From: Mesorhizobium sp. AR07
Lineage (GTDB): Bacteria; Pseudomonadota; Alphaproteobacteria; Rhizobiales; Rhizobiaceae
Reading direction: 5' to 3'
Assembly: GCF_024746815.1 (NCBI RefSeq)
Contig: NZ_CP080525.1
Coordinates: 6,566,501-6,630,500 of the forward strand
Length of the DNA: 64,000 nucleotides
Position 1 is the stretch's first letter. The number at the start of each line of letters is the position of its first letter. Positions 44,731-53,406 of the stretch are shown here, in pieces. The notes below the pieces were generated by a model. That model was given only the letters and a program-made list of their open reading frames with translations, was not told the DNA's origin and did not search any database. A program made the position numbers and the translations under genes.

Positions 44731-47037
44731 ATGACCGTCGTCACACCGAAATTCGGGATGGGCGCATCCGTGCTGCGGCGCGAGGATGCCGCCTTCATCC
44801 AGGGGCAGGGCCGCTATACCGACGACATCCAGCCGGCTGGCGTCCTGCATGGCTACGTGTTGCGCTCGCCGGTCGCCAAGGCAAGTTTCACCATCGGCTC
44901 GACCGAGGCGGCGAAGGCCGCGCCCGGCGTCCATCTGGTGCTGACCGGCAAGGACCTTGCCCATCTCGGCGATCTGAAATCCGGCGTCATGCAGGGACAG
45001 CCGGACGGCACCAAGGCGCCGACCCGCGACATTCCGATCCTATGCCGCGACCGCGTCAACTATGTCGGCGACGCCGTTGCCTTCGTCGTCGCCGACAGCC
45101 GTGCCTTGGCGCAGGATGCCGCCGAACTGATCGATGTCGACTATGACAGCGAAGACGCCGCCTCTGGTACCGCCACGGCGCTTGCCGAGGCCACGCCGCT
45201 GGTCTGGCCGGAACTCGGTTCCAACCGCGCCTTCAGCTACCACATGGGCGATAAGAAAAAGACGGATGCGGCTTTCGCCAGGGCCGCCCATGTCACCCGC
45301 ATCGAGTTCGTCAACAACCGGCTGGTCTGCAACTACATGGAGCCGCGCTCGGCGATCGGCGAGTGGAACATCGAGGAGAACCGTTTCGTGCTGACCACGG
45401 GGTCGCAGGGCGTGCATTCGATGCAATACATCCTGGCCGGCCTGTTCAAGATCAAGAAGGATCAGCTGCGCGTCATCACACCCGATGTCGGCGGTGGTTT
45501 CGGGCCGAAGAGCTTCGTCTACCGCGAGTATCCGCTGGTGCTCGAGGCGGCAAAGCGGCTTGGCCGCCCGGTGAAATGGGCCGGCGACCGCACCGAACAT
45601 TTTTTGACCGACGCCCAAGGCCGCGACAATGTCGTGAAGGCCGAGATGGCGCTGGACAAGGACGGCCGCTTCCTTGGCATGAAGGTGGACCTGCTTGCCA
45701 ACATGGGCGCCTATGTCTCGCAATACGGTCCGTTCATTCCCTATATCGGCGTCACCATGTCGACCGGCGTCTACGATATCCAGGCGCTCGACGTCTCGGT
45801 GACCGGCCTCTACACCAACACCTGCCCGGTCGATGCCTATCGCGGCGCTGGCCGGCCGGAAGCGGCCTTCCTGCTGGAAAAGCTTGTGGATGCCTGCGCT
45901 CATGATCTGGGCCTGTCTGTCGACGAGATCCGCCGCCGCAACTTCATCCGGCCCGAGCAGTTCCCTTACCGCACGCAGACCGGCCGTCTCTACGACAATG
46001 GTGAGTTCGAAGGGCATATGGACCGCGCCATAGAACGGTCCGAATGGAAGGCGTTTCCGGCGCGGTTGGCGCAGTCGAAGGCAGGCGGAAAGATCCGCGG
46101 CATCGGCATGGCGACCTATATCGAGGCTTGTGCCTTTCCGGGCTCCGAACCGGCCTTTGTCGAGCTTAACGGCGACGGCACGGTGACGCTGAAGATCGGG
46201 ACCCAGACCAACGGCCAGGGGCACGCCACCGCCTATGCGCAGTTCCTGTCGGAAAAGCTCAATCTCGACATCGACAGGATCCATGTCCGCCAAGGCGACA
46301 CCGACGAATTGAAGGCCGGCGGCGGCACCGGCGGCTCGCGCTCCATTCCGCTCGGCGGCGTTTCGACGTCGCGTGCCGGCGAGGACCTCGCCAACAAGAT
46401 CAAGCGCATCGCCGCCGACGAGCTGGAAGCCTCGGCCGGCGACATCGAGCTGTCGAACGGCGTTGCGCGTATCGTCGGCACCGACAGGTCGATCGATTTT
46501 TCGAGCATCGCCAAGGCCGCAAAAACGCCCGACGATCTCAAGGGCTTTGGCGAGTTCGTCCAGGACGAGTGCACCTATCCGAACGGCACGCACATCTGCG
46601 AGGTCGAGATCGACCCTGATACCGGCGCGACCGATATTGTCCGCTACACCATCGTCGATGATTTCGGCGTCACCGTGAACCCGATCCTGCTCGCCGGCCA
46701 GGTGCATGGCGGCGTCGTGCAAGGCATCGGCCAGGCGCTGACCGAGGACACCATCTATGGCGAGGATGGGCAGCTTCTGACGGCAAGCTTCATGGACTAT
46801 GCCATGCCGCGCGCCGACAATTTCCCGTTCTTCCATTTCGAGACCCGCAACGTGCCCTCCACCACCAATGCGCTCGGCATCAAGGGGGCAGGCGAAGCAG
46901 GCACCATCGGCTCGACACCGGCAGCACTCAACGCGGTGACAGACGCGCTCTGGCGAGCCTATGGTGTCAAACACATCGACATGCCGGCGACCCCGGCGCG
47001 CATCTGGGCAACGATCCGGGAAGCAGCCAGACCATGA
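44731..47037 (+). CDS. xanthine dehydrogenase family molybdopterin-binding subunit (CoxL-like)
   Basis: The 768-residue large subunit of a molybdenum hydroxylase includes the aldehyde-oxidase a/b hammerhead (RYTDDIQPAGVLHGYVLRSP) and the Mo-cofactor domains (TPDVGGGFGPKSFVYREYPL, QTNGQGHATAYAQFL). The general base is Glu722 in IKGAGEAGTIGSTP. The active loop reads AYRGAGRPEA, not the AYRCSFR of true CO dehydrogenase, so the substrate is more likely an aldehyde or N-heterocycle. The Fe-S and FAD subunits usually lie beside it, but none is here, so it must pair in trans or differ. Its stop lies within a palindromic repeat. Confidence 0.88.
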   Translation: MTVVTPKFGMGASVLRREDAAFIQGQGRYTDDIQPAGVLHGYVLRSPVAKASFTIGSTEAAKAAPGVHLVLTGKDLAHLGDLKSGVMQGQPDGTKAPTRDIPILCRDRVNYVGDAVAFVVADSRALAQDAAELIDVDYDSEDAASGTATALAEATPLVWPELGSNRAFSYHMGDKKKTDAAFARAAHVTRIEFVNNRLVCNYMEPRSAIGEWNIEENRFVLTTGSQGVHSMQYILAGLFKIKKDQLRVITPDVGGGFGPKSFVYREYPLVLEAAKRLGRPVKWAGDRTEHFLTDAQGRDNVVKAEMALDKDGRFLGMKVDLLANMGAYVSQYGPFIPYIGVTMSTGVYDIQALDVSVTGLYTNTCPVDAYRGAGRPEAAFLLEKLVDACAHDLGLSVDEIRRRNFIRPEQFPYRTQTGRLYDNGEFEGHMDRAIERSEWKAFPARLAQSKAGGKIRGIGMATYIEACAFPGSEPAFVELNGDGTVTLKIGTQTNGQGHATAYAQFLSEKLNLDIDRIHVRQGDTDELKAGGGTGGSRSIPLGGVSTSRAGEDLANKIKRIAADELEASAGDIELSNGVARIVGTDRSIDFSSIAKAAKTPDDLKGFGEFVQDECTYPNGTHICEVEIDPDTGATDIVRYTIVDDFGVTVNPILLAGQVHGGVVQGIGQALTEDTIYGEDGQLLTASFMDYAMPRADNFPFFHFETRNVPSTTNALGIKGAGEAGTIGSTPAALNAVTDALWRAYGVKHIDMPATPARIWATIREAARP

Positions 47038-47127
47038 TCCCGGAAAGTGGGAACCGGTTTTCGGAAAAGATTATGGTCAAACAAGAAGATAGAGTCCGAT
47101 CCCGATGTAATCGGGACGGATTGGACT
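47030..47127. repeat. palindromic repeat spanning a stop codon and the next gene's leader
   Basis: GACCATGATCC pairs with GATTATGGTC around a GGAAAGTGG-type core. Then GTCCGATCCCGAT pairs with ATCGGGACGGATTGGAC. It shares its core with 57992-58155. The first arm contains the TGA of the molybdopterin subunit gene. The element ends 5 bp before the EamA transporter start. Confidence 0.7.
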
Positions 47128-47131
47128 CGAG

Positions 47132-48112
47132 GTGACGGCCCGGCCCGCACCGGACGCTGTCGCGGCCAGTAATCAAGCCGGCGGGCACAACAACACGCTC
47201 ACCGGCATCACGCTCAAGATCGTGTCGGTGGCGGTCTTCGTAGGCATGTCGACCTGCATCAAGGCGGCGGGCACCGTTCCGGCGGGCCAGATCGTCTTCT
47301 TCCGCTCATTCTTTGCGATCTTTCCGATCATCACTTTTCTCGCCTTCAAGGGAAAACTCGGCACTGCGTTTGCCACCAAGCGCCCGCTCAATCACATTGC
47401 GCGTGGTGTCGTCGGCGTCTGCGCCATGGGGCTTGGCTTTTTCGCGCTGACACGGCTGCCGCTGCCCGAGGCGATCACGCTGAACTACGCGCAGCCGCTG
47501 CTGGTGGTGGTGTTCAGTTCGATCTTCCTCGGCGAAGCCATCCGCGTCTATCGCTGGAGTGCGGTCGCCGTCGGTCTCGTCGGCGTGCTGATCATCTCCT
47601 GGCCGGAACTGACGCTGCTGAGTTCGCACGAGGCGCTCGGCGACCAGGAAGTGCTTGGCGTCATCGCCGCTCTTGTCGCGGCGGCGATCTCGGCCGTCGC
47701 CATGCTGCTCGTGCGCAATCTCGTGCAGAGCGAGCGCACCGCGACCATCGTTCTGTGGTTTTCGGTGACGGCGAGCGTCATGGCGCTGCTGTCGTTGCCG
47801 TTCGGCTGGCAGGCACTGACGCCGCTCCAGGCGGCTCTTCTGATTGCCGCCGGCTTTTGCGGCGGCCTCGGCCAGATCCTGATGACCTCGGCCTATCGCC
47901 ATGCTGAAGCCTCGGTCGTGGCGCCATTTGAATACACCTCGATGATCCTTGGCGTCATCGTCGGCTATCTCGTCTTTGGCGACGTTGCCACGCTCAACAT
48001 GCTGGTCGGCGGCCTGATCGTCGTTGCCGCTGGTATCTTCATCATCTGGCGCGAACGCCAGCTGGGTCTGGAACGTACCCGCACCCGCAAGGCGGCTCCG
48101 CCTCAAGGGTGA
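47132..48112 (+). CDS. EamA/DMT family transporter
   Basis: The 326-residue inner-membrane protein has ten predicted helices in two EamA halves. The first half includes VAVFVGMSTCIKAAGTVPAG and LNYAQPLLVVVFSSIFLGEA; the second includes TSAYRHAEASVVAPFEYTSM. Members export or import metabolites such as amino acids; the substrate is unknown. The GTG start at 47132 has only weak upstream signal because a repeat occupies the leader. It is convergent with the XRE regulator, with no gap. Confidence 0.87.
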   Translation: MTARPAPDAVAASNQAGGHNNTLTGITLKIVSVAVFVGMSTCIKAAGTVPAGQIVFFRSFFAIFPIITFLAFKGKLGTAFATKRPLNHIARGVVGVCAMGLGFFALTRLPLPEAITLNYAQPLLVVVFSSIFLGEAIRVYRWSAVAVGLVGVLIISWPELTLLSSHEALGDQEVLGVIAALVAAAISAVAMLLVRNLVQSERTATIVLWFSVTASVMALLSLPFGWQALTPLQAALLIAAGFCGGLGQILMTSAYRHAEASVVAPFEYTSMILGVIVGYLVFGDVATLNMLVGGLIVVAAGIFIIWRERQLGLERTRTRKAAPPQG

Positions 48113-48925
48113 TTACGATCGTTCTGCCCGCTCCTTCGCCAGCCGCACCAGCACCGTTCGTGTCTGCTCATCGGCCGGGAAAAACGATTCGATCGCCAGT
48201 TCCGACAATGTCACGTCGAGCGGCGTGCCGAACACGGTGATGGTGCTGATGAACGACAGCACTTGATCGCCATGGGCGAGGCGTAGCGGATGTACTATGG
48301 CATTCGGCTCGACGGGCGTTGGCCTGCTGCCCTTCAGCCCGGACGGATAGCTGCGCAGTTCGCGCTCCAGATCGATCAGCACCGGGTCGCCGCTTGCGTC
48401 ATTCTGGTGCTTGAGACGCTCGAGCAGATGCGTCCGCCACTCCGCGAGATTGACGATGCGCGGTGCGATGCCGCCCGGATGCAGGCTGAGGCGAAGCACA
48501 TTGACCGGCGGCGTCAGCAATGACGGCTCCGTGACATCGGCAAGGAAGAGAGCGATCGCCGCATTCGCCGAAACCAGGTTCCAGTGCCGGTCGACGGCCA
48601 GAGCCGGGAAAGGCTCGTGCCCCTTGAGCACGATCTCGACGGCGGCCATCGCCGGCGCCAGCGTCGCGTCGCTGAGCGGCCGTTCGCCGAAGCTCGGCGC
48701 AAAACCCGCGGCGAGCAGCAGCTGGTTGCGCTGCCTGAGCGGGATCGAAAGCTGTTCGGCCAGATGCAGCACCATGTCGCGCGACGGCGCTGCACGGCCG
48801 CTCTCGACAAAGCTCAGATGCCGCTGCGAGATATCAGCTTCCATGGCGAGGTCCAACTGGCTCATGCGGCGTCGCGTACGCCATTCGCGAATGAGGCTGC
48901 CGGCGGAAGTTTGGGCTGTTGTCAT
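48113..48925 (-). CDS. XRE family regulator with MmyB-like ligand-binding domain
   Basis: The 270-residue protein opens with an XRE helix-turn-helix (IREWRTRRRMSQLDLAMEAD then ISQRHLSFVESGRAAPSRDM). The rest is the MmyB-like PAS-related domain (HWNLVSANAAIALFLADVTE and LSLHPGGIAPRIVNLAEW). Such proteins usually bind fatty acids or other small ligands and control nearby genes. Here the nearest gene is the convergent transporter, so its target is unknown. The ATG at 48925 is clear. Confidence 0.87.
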   Translation of the reverse strand: MTTAQTSAGSLIREWRTRRRMSQLDLAMEADISQRHLSFVESGRAAPSRDMVLHLAEQLSIPLRQRNQLLLAAGFAPSFGERPLSDATLAPAMAAVEIVLKGHEPFPALAVDRHWNLVSANAAIALFLADVTEPSLLTPPVNVLRLSLHPGGIAPRIVNLAEWRTHLLERLKHQNDASGDPVLIDLERELRSYPSGLKGSRPTPVEPNAIVHPLRLAHGDQVLSFISTITVFGTPLDVTLSELAIESFFPADEQTRTVLVRLAKERAERS

Positions 48926-49035
48926 GGGGTATGGTTAGGGCGGCGGCAGAGGGATTTCAATTACCTGGGAGGTTATAGCTCCTGCCGGCCTTCGCCTGTC
49001 GACATTGGAGATTGGCGAAGGTCGATGCGACATCC

Positions 49036-49218
49036 GATCTCCCCCCTCGTGGGGGAGATGCCCGGCAGGGCAGAGGGGGGCGCTGTCTCGCCGACCTCCA
49101 GATCGGCATCACGGAATCCTTCAACTCATTCGTGCGGTCAACAGGTGAGGCAAAGGATGCGATCCTTCGCGCCCCCCTTTGTCCTGCCGGACATCTCCCC
49201 CACGAGGGGGGAGATTGG
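49036..49218. repeat. inverted pair of ~50-bp G-rich repeats
   Basis: The left arm (49036-49083) and right arm (49169-49218) are reverse complements over ~48 bp with few mismatches. Each arm carries its own hairpin, ATCTCCCCC...GGGGGAGAT, then a CCGGCAGG block. Two further copies lie at 63249-63299 and 63358-63408 in the opposite relative orientation. The 85 bp between the arms hold no gene. Confidence 0.85.
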
Positions 49219-49232
49219 CTATTCGTCCAACC

Positions 49233-50102
49233 TCACCCCAACTCCTTCAACTTCGCCTTCACCTCGAGAAAATCCCGCCACGCCAGCTTCTTGTGCGCAG
49301 GCGTCCGCAGGAGATAAGCCGGATGCAGCGTCGGCATGGCTGGAATGGCGATGCCGGATGCTGTCGTGTGGACGCGCCAGTTGCCGCGCAGCCGCAAGAT
49401 GCCCTCCGAGGTGTTGAGCAAGGTCTTGGCTGATGGACCGCCGAGATTGATCAGCACCTTCGGGTTGACCAGTTCGATCTGCCGCTCGATGAACGGCCGG
49501 CAGATCTCGGTTTCGTGCGGCGTCGGCGTGCGATTGCCCGGCGGTCGCCAGGGAATGACGTTGGCGATGTAGACCGATGTCCGGTCGAGTCCTATCGCCG
49601 CCAGCATGCGATCGAGCAGCCGGCCCGAGCGGCCGACGAAGGGCAGACCTTCGATGTCCTCGTCGCGGCCGGGCGCTTCGCCGACCAGCATGACGGCGGC
49701 CTCGGGGTTGCCGTCGGCGAACACCAGGCTCTTGGCGGTGGCTTTCAAATTGCAACCGTCGAAGGCCGCCATGTGCTGGCGAAGCTCGTCCAGGGTCGTT
49801 GCCGTCGTCGCCAGCTGGCGCGCCAGCGCTGCTTGCGCCCCGTCGGGAACGGTGGCGGTGACCGACGGTGCGCGCGCAGCGGGCGGCGCATTTGCTCTGT
49901 CGCTCGCCTCAGCACGCGACACGCTGGTCGAGCGAGGTGGCGTAGCGGCGTCGCCGGACGGCGCCACCGCCCGTTCCACTGGTTTGGGATCGGCAAACCG
50001 GTTCACCGGCTGGTCTTCAAGTGCCTCGTCGACGCCAGCGCTGGCGTAGAAAGCCAGCAGGTCGGCGATATCAGGTCTGTTGTTTGGGGAAGCGGCAGTC
50101 AT
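49233..50102 (-). CDS. uracil-DNA glycosylase (family 4/5-like)
   Basis: The 289-residue protein has a ~110-residue Ala/Pro-rich N-terminal tail before the glycosylase domain. Catalytic motifs are MLVGEAPGRDEDIEGLPFVG and MPTLHPAYLLR. It removes uracil from DNA. Only two Cys occur in the whole chain (DGCNLKATAK, EICRPF), so the four-Cys iron-sulfur site of family 4 enzymes cannot form here. Homologues in Brucella-type genomes, as I recall them, also look Cys-poor, so this may be a subgroup trait. Its stop lies 15 bp from a palindromic repeat. Confidence 0.85.
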   Translation of the reverse strand: MTAASPNNRPDIADLLAFYASAGVDEALEDQPVNRFADPKPVERAVAPSGDAATPPRSTSVSRAEASDRANAPPAARAPSVTATVPDGAQAALARQLATTATTLDELRQHMAAFDGCNLKATAKSLVFADGNPEAAVMLVGEAPGRDEDIEGLPFVGRSGRLLDRMLAAIGLDRTSVYIANVIPWRPPGNRTPTPHETEICRPFIERQIELVNPKVLINLGGPSAKTLLNTSEGILRLRGNWRVHTTASGIAIPAMPTLHPAYLLRTPAHKKLAWRDFLEVKAKLKELG

Positions 50103-50152
50103 GGCAGCACATTCGTCCGCATGACGGCAATTTGCAAGGTTGGCTGCTTGTT

Positions 50153-50797
50153 CTACCCGGTGGGTATGCGTGGATCCTGCACCAGATAAAAGGTCCAGCG
50201 CGGCGTGTAGTCGGTCATCAGGAATTCGAACCTGGCGGTTTTCAGCGGGTCGACCTTGCCATTCCTGAACAGCAGGCGGTCATAAGGTTCGAACTCGCGG
50301 TCGAAATCGGCGAAATTGCTCGACCAGATGTTGTCGGGCGTCTTGTTGCGCTGGTCGAACGAAAGTCCGTCGCCGAACACGCTCGGCTGGTTCAGGATCT
50401 CCTGCAGCTCGAACTGGAACTCGATCCAGGCCTGGCCGCTGTTGTTGAGCGCATCGATGCGCATATACATGATGCCATTGGCGAATTCGCCGGCCGGACC
50501 GAAGGCCTGGATCTGCTTTGTCGTGCGGATGGTTGGCGTCACCGGCGTTGACGAATTCAGCTCTTCGGTGATGACCAGCGGGTCGTCCTTCGTTCCGATG
50601 CCCGAAGCGCCGGTGATGTGGAAACCGCCGAGCTCATCGGAGAAGGAATAAGCGCCTGTCGCCCAGACTTTCACCTCGTCCGCGGCGGCGTGACCCGGTG
50701 CCAGCATCGGAAGGGCCAAAAGGAGCGCCCGGCAGGCCCGGCCGGGCGTCGATGGAAAGCGCGTCGATGAAAAGCCGGCTGGCCCAGGAATGCGCAT
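50153..50797 (-). CDS. exported hypothetical protein
   Basis: The 214-residue protein has an N-terminal signal peptide after a long basic stretch (GRACRALLLALPMLAPGHAAA). The mature region is beta-rich and starts DEVKVWATGAYSFSDELGGF. It later has LVITEELNSSTPVTPT and WIEFQFELQEILNQPSVFGD, and ends in RWTFYLVQDPRIPTG. I do not recognise a domain. It is upstream of and co-directional with the uracil-DNA glycosylase (50-bp gap), and divergent from the ETF oxidoreductase. The long N-terminal region before the hydrophobic core makes the start uncertain. Confidence 0.65.
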   Translation of the reverse strand: MRIPGPAGFSSTRFPSTPGRACRALLLALPMLAPGHAAADEVKVWATGAYSFSDELGGFHITGASGIGTKDDPLVITEELNSSTPVTPTIRTTKQIQAFGPAGEFANGIMYMRIDALNNSGQAWIEFQFELQEILNQPSVFGDGLSFDQRNKTPDNIWSSNFADFDREFEPYDRLLFRNGKVDPLKTARFEFLMTDYTPRWTFYLVQDPRIPTG

Positions 50798-51010
50798 GGC
50801 GTGAAGTATGGCCGATAAGCAAGCCGTCGAACAATTAAAAACGTTAGCGCCATATCGGGCGAAAGCAGCCGCCCAGCCTCGCGGGTGCGCGACTTTTTGG
50901 CCAAAACGCCATTGTCACGTATGTGCCGGTTTCCTGTCGCCAATTGATGCGCTATGCAGCGCAGGAGCCAGCAAGATACCCGAATGGGATAAGCCAGTGC
51001 GGAGGGGTTG

Positions 51011-52690
51011 ATGAGCGACATCGAACGCGAAAGCATGGAATTCGACGTGGTTATCGTCGGCGCCGGCCCGGCCGGCCTCGCCGCCGCCATCCGCCTCAAG
51101 CAGGTCAATCCCGAGCTGTCGGTTGTCGTCCTGGAGAAAGGCGGTGAGGTCGGAGCCCATATCCTCTCCGGCGCCGTCGTCGACCCGATCGGCATCGACC
51201 GGCTGCTGCCAGGCTGGCGCGAGGAGGAGGGCCATCCGTTCAAGACGCCGGTCACGGCGGACCATTTCCTCGTCCTTGGCCCTGCCGGCTCATTCCGTCT
51301 GCCCAACATCCTGATGCCGCCGCTGATGAACAATCACGGCAATTACATCGTCTCGCTGGGCAATGTCAGCCGCTGGCTGGCGACCAAGGCCGAGGCGCTC
51401 GGCGTCGAGATCTATCCTGGCTTTGCCGCCACCGGCCTGCTCTACAATGAAGAAGGCGCCGTCACCGGCGTCGTCACGGGCGACATGGGCGTCGAGAAGG
51501 ACGGCACGCACGGCCCGGGCTTCGCGCCGGGCATGGCGCTGATGGGCAAATATGTGCTGATCGGCGAGGGTGCACGCGGCTCGCTCGCCAAGCAGCTGAT
51601 AGCCAAATACAAGCTTTCCGATGGCCGCGAGCCTGGCAAGTTCGGCATCGGCCTCAAGGAACTCTGGCAGGTCAAGCCTGAGAACCACCGGCCGGGCCTG
51701 GTCCAGCATTCCTTCGGCTGGCCGCTCGACATGAAGACCGGCGGCGGCTCCTTCCTCTATCACCTCGAGGACAATCAGGTGGCGGTCGGCTTCGTCCTCC
51801 ACCTCAACTACAAGAACCCCTATCTATCGCCGTTCGAGGAATTCCAGCGCTTCAAGACCCATCCGGCGATCGCGGGCACCTTCGAGGGCGCCAAGCGGCT
51901 GGGCTATGGCGCCCGCGCCATCACCGAAGGCGGCTGGCAGTCGGTGCCGAAACTGTCTTTCCCCGGTGGCGCGCTGATGGGCTGCGCGGCCGGCTTCGTC
52001 AACGTGCCGCGCATCAAGGGCTCACACAATGCGGTGTTGTCTGGAATGCTGGCGGCCGAACATGTCGCCGAGGCGATCGGCGCCGGTCGCGCCAATGACG
52101 AGCTTTCCTCCTACGAGGCGGCCTGGCGGGCGACCGACATCGGCAAGGACCTCAAGAAGGTGCGCAACGTCAAGCCGCTATGGTCGCGCTTCGGCACCAT
52201 CGTCGGCATCGGTCTCGGCGGCCTCGACATGTGGCTGAACACGCTGTTCGGCGTCTCGCCCTTCGGCACGCTGAAGCATGGCAAGGCCGACTATGCAACG
52301 CTCGAGCCTGCAGCCCAGCACAAGAAGATCGCCTATCCGAAGCCCGACGGCGTGCTGACTTTCGACCGGCTGTCCTCGGTGTTCCTGTCCAACACCAATC
52401 ACGAGGAAAACGAGCCGGTCCATCTGCTTGTCGGCGACATGGAGCTGCAGAAGCGTTCCGAGCACGATGTCTTTGCCGGACCCTCGACACGCTACTGTCC
52501 GGCCGGCGTCTATGAGTGGGTCGACAAGGACGGCAATGCCGCCGCCGATCCAGCGGCGAAGGACGTGCGCTTCGTCATCAACGCGCAGAACTGCGTCCAC
52601 TGCAAGACCTGCGACATCAAGGACCCGAACCAGAACATCAACTGGGTGCCGCCGCAAGGCGGAGAAGGCCCGGTCTATCAGGGCATGTAA
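51011..52690 (+). CDS. electron transfer flavoprotein-ubiquinone oxidoreductase
   Basis: The protein has 559 residues from ATG 51011, directly after GGAGGGG. The FAD motif is VVIVGAGPAGLAAAIRLKQV. The quinone-site region reads LEKGGEVGAHILSGAVVDPI. The C-terminal [4Fe-4S] site is CPAGVYEW plus AQNCVHCKTCDIKDPNQNIN. It moves electrons from acyl-CoA and amino-acid dehydrogenases through ETF to ubiquinone at the inner membrane. It stands alone here, with ETF subunits elsewhere. Length is normal. Confidence 0.95.
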   Translation: MSDIERESMEFDVVIVGAGPAGLAAAIRLKQVNPELSVVVLEKGGEVGAHILSGAVVDPIGIDRLLPGWREEEGHPFKTPVTADHFLVLGPAGSFRLPNILMPPLMNNHGNYIVSLGNVSRWLATKAEALGVEIYPGFAATGLLYNEEGAVTGVVTGDMGVEKDGTHGPGFAPGMALMGKYVLIGEGARGSLAKQLIAKYKLSDGREPGKFGIGLKELWQVKPENHRPGLVQHSFGWPLDMKTGGGSFLYHLEDNQVAVGFVLHLNYKNPYLSPFEEFQRFKTHPAIAGTFEGAKRLGYGARAITEGGWQSVPKLSFPGGALMGCAAGFVNVPRIKGSHNAVLSGMLAAEHVAEAIGAGRANDELSSYEAAWRATDIGKDLKKVRNVKPLWSRFGTIVGIGLGGLDMWLNTLFGVSPFGTLKHGKADYATLEPAAQHKKIAYPKPDGVLTFDRLSSVFLSNTNHEENEPVHLLVGDMELQKRSEHDVFAGPSTRYCPAGVYEWVDKDGNAAADPAAKDVRFVINAQNCVHCKTCDIKDPNQNINWVPPQGGEGPVYQGM

Positions 52691-52747
52691 GTGACCGAGC
52701 CGGCGGCACTCCGCCGCCGGTCCACTCGTCGTTGAAAGGAAGCGGAT

Positions 52748-53347
52748 ATGCGCTTGCTCACGCTTTCAGCGCTGGCGCTCATCGGCGCGTTGTGCGGCTC
52801 CGCGACGGCCGCATCGGCTGATGTCAAGGTCCTGGTCAAGACGCGGACCTATGATATCTCCGGCACGACGGGAGAGGCCTTGATCGCGTCCATGAACCGC
52901 AACGGGCCGAGGCATGGCTTCATGGCCCGCGCCATTGCACAGACCAGCTATACAAAAGATTGGGACTTCGACTTTGTTCAGGTCAAGGGCACTTGCCGCA
53001 TCAAGCAGGCCAACGGAACGCTCAACCTGAACTTTACCTATCCCCGTGTCGTGTCCACCCTCCCGCCGGTCCTCGACAAGCGTTGGGCGCGGTTCTTCGC
53101 CGGCGTTCGTACGCATGAGGGGACCCATGGCGACATTGCCACGCAGATGATGAAGGCGACCGAGAAGTCGCTTATGGGCCTGACGATCCAAAATGACGCG
53201 CAGTGTTCCAAGACACGGCGCGAGGCGCGCCGGCGGATCGACGCCATTTTTGACGAGTACGAGGCCAAGCAGAACGCCTTCGACGCGCGTGAACACCGGG
53301 AAGGCGGACACGTGGAATATCTGGTTGACGCCTTGGCGAAATCATAG
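52748..53347 (+). CDS. DUF922 family exported Zn-dependent protease-like protein
   Basis: The 199-residue protein has a signal peptide (LLTLSALALIGALCGSATAA). The domain includes KTRTYDISGTTGEALIASM and the zinc motif HEGTHG (HExxH), followed by a helical tail. DUF922 proteins are periplasmic and the protease role is predicted only from HExxH. AAGGAA supports the ATG. It is 58 bp after the ETF oxidoreductase and may be co-transcribed. Confidence 0.85.
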   Translation: MRLLTLSALALIGALCGSATAASADVKVLVKTRTYDISGTTGEALIASMNRNGPRHGFMARAIAQTSYTKDWDFDFVQVKGTCRIKQANGTLNLNFTYPRVVSTLPPVLDKRWARFFAGVRTHEGTHGDIATQMMKATEKSLMGLTIQNDAQCSKTRREARRRIDAIFDEYEAKQNAFDAREHREGGHVEYLVDALAKS

Positions 53348-53406
53348 AGCCTCTTCGCGGTTCCGGATGGAGCCGTGCCCCGTACGATAGATGGACTGCA
53401 AGAGGC

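Noticed and set aside
44629..45146. Open frame at the start of the molybdopterin subunit gene in another frame
   Set aside because: It overlaps the true gene and shows no family features.
44731..47037. Aerobic CO dehydrogenase (coxL)
   Set aside because: The AYRCSFR active-site loop is absent (AYRGAGRPEA instead) and coxM and coxS are not adjacent.
47059..47075. Possible EcfG-type promoter (GGAACCGG)
   Set aside because: GGAAC occurs inside the conserved core of the palindromic repeat and the expected second element at the right spacing is not seen.
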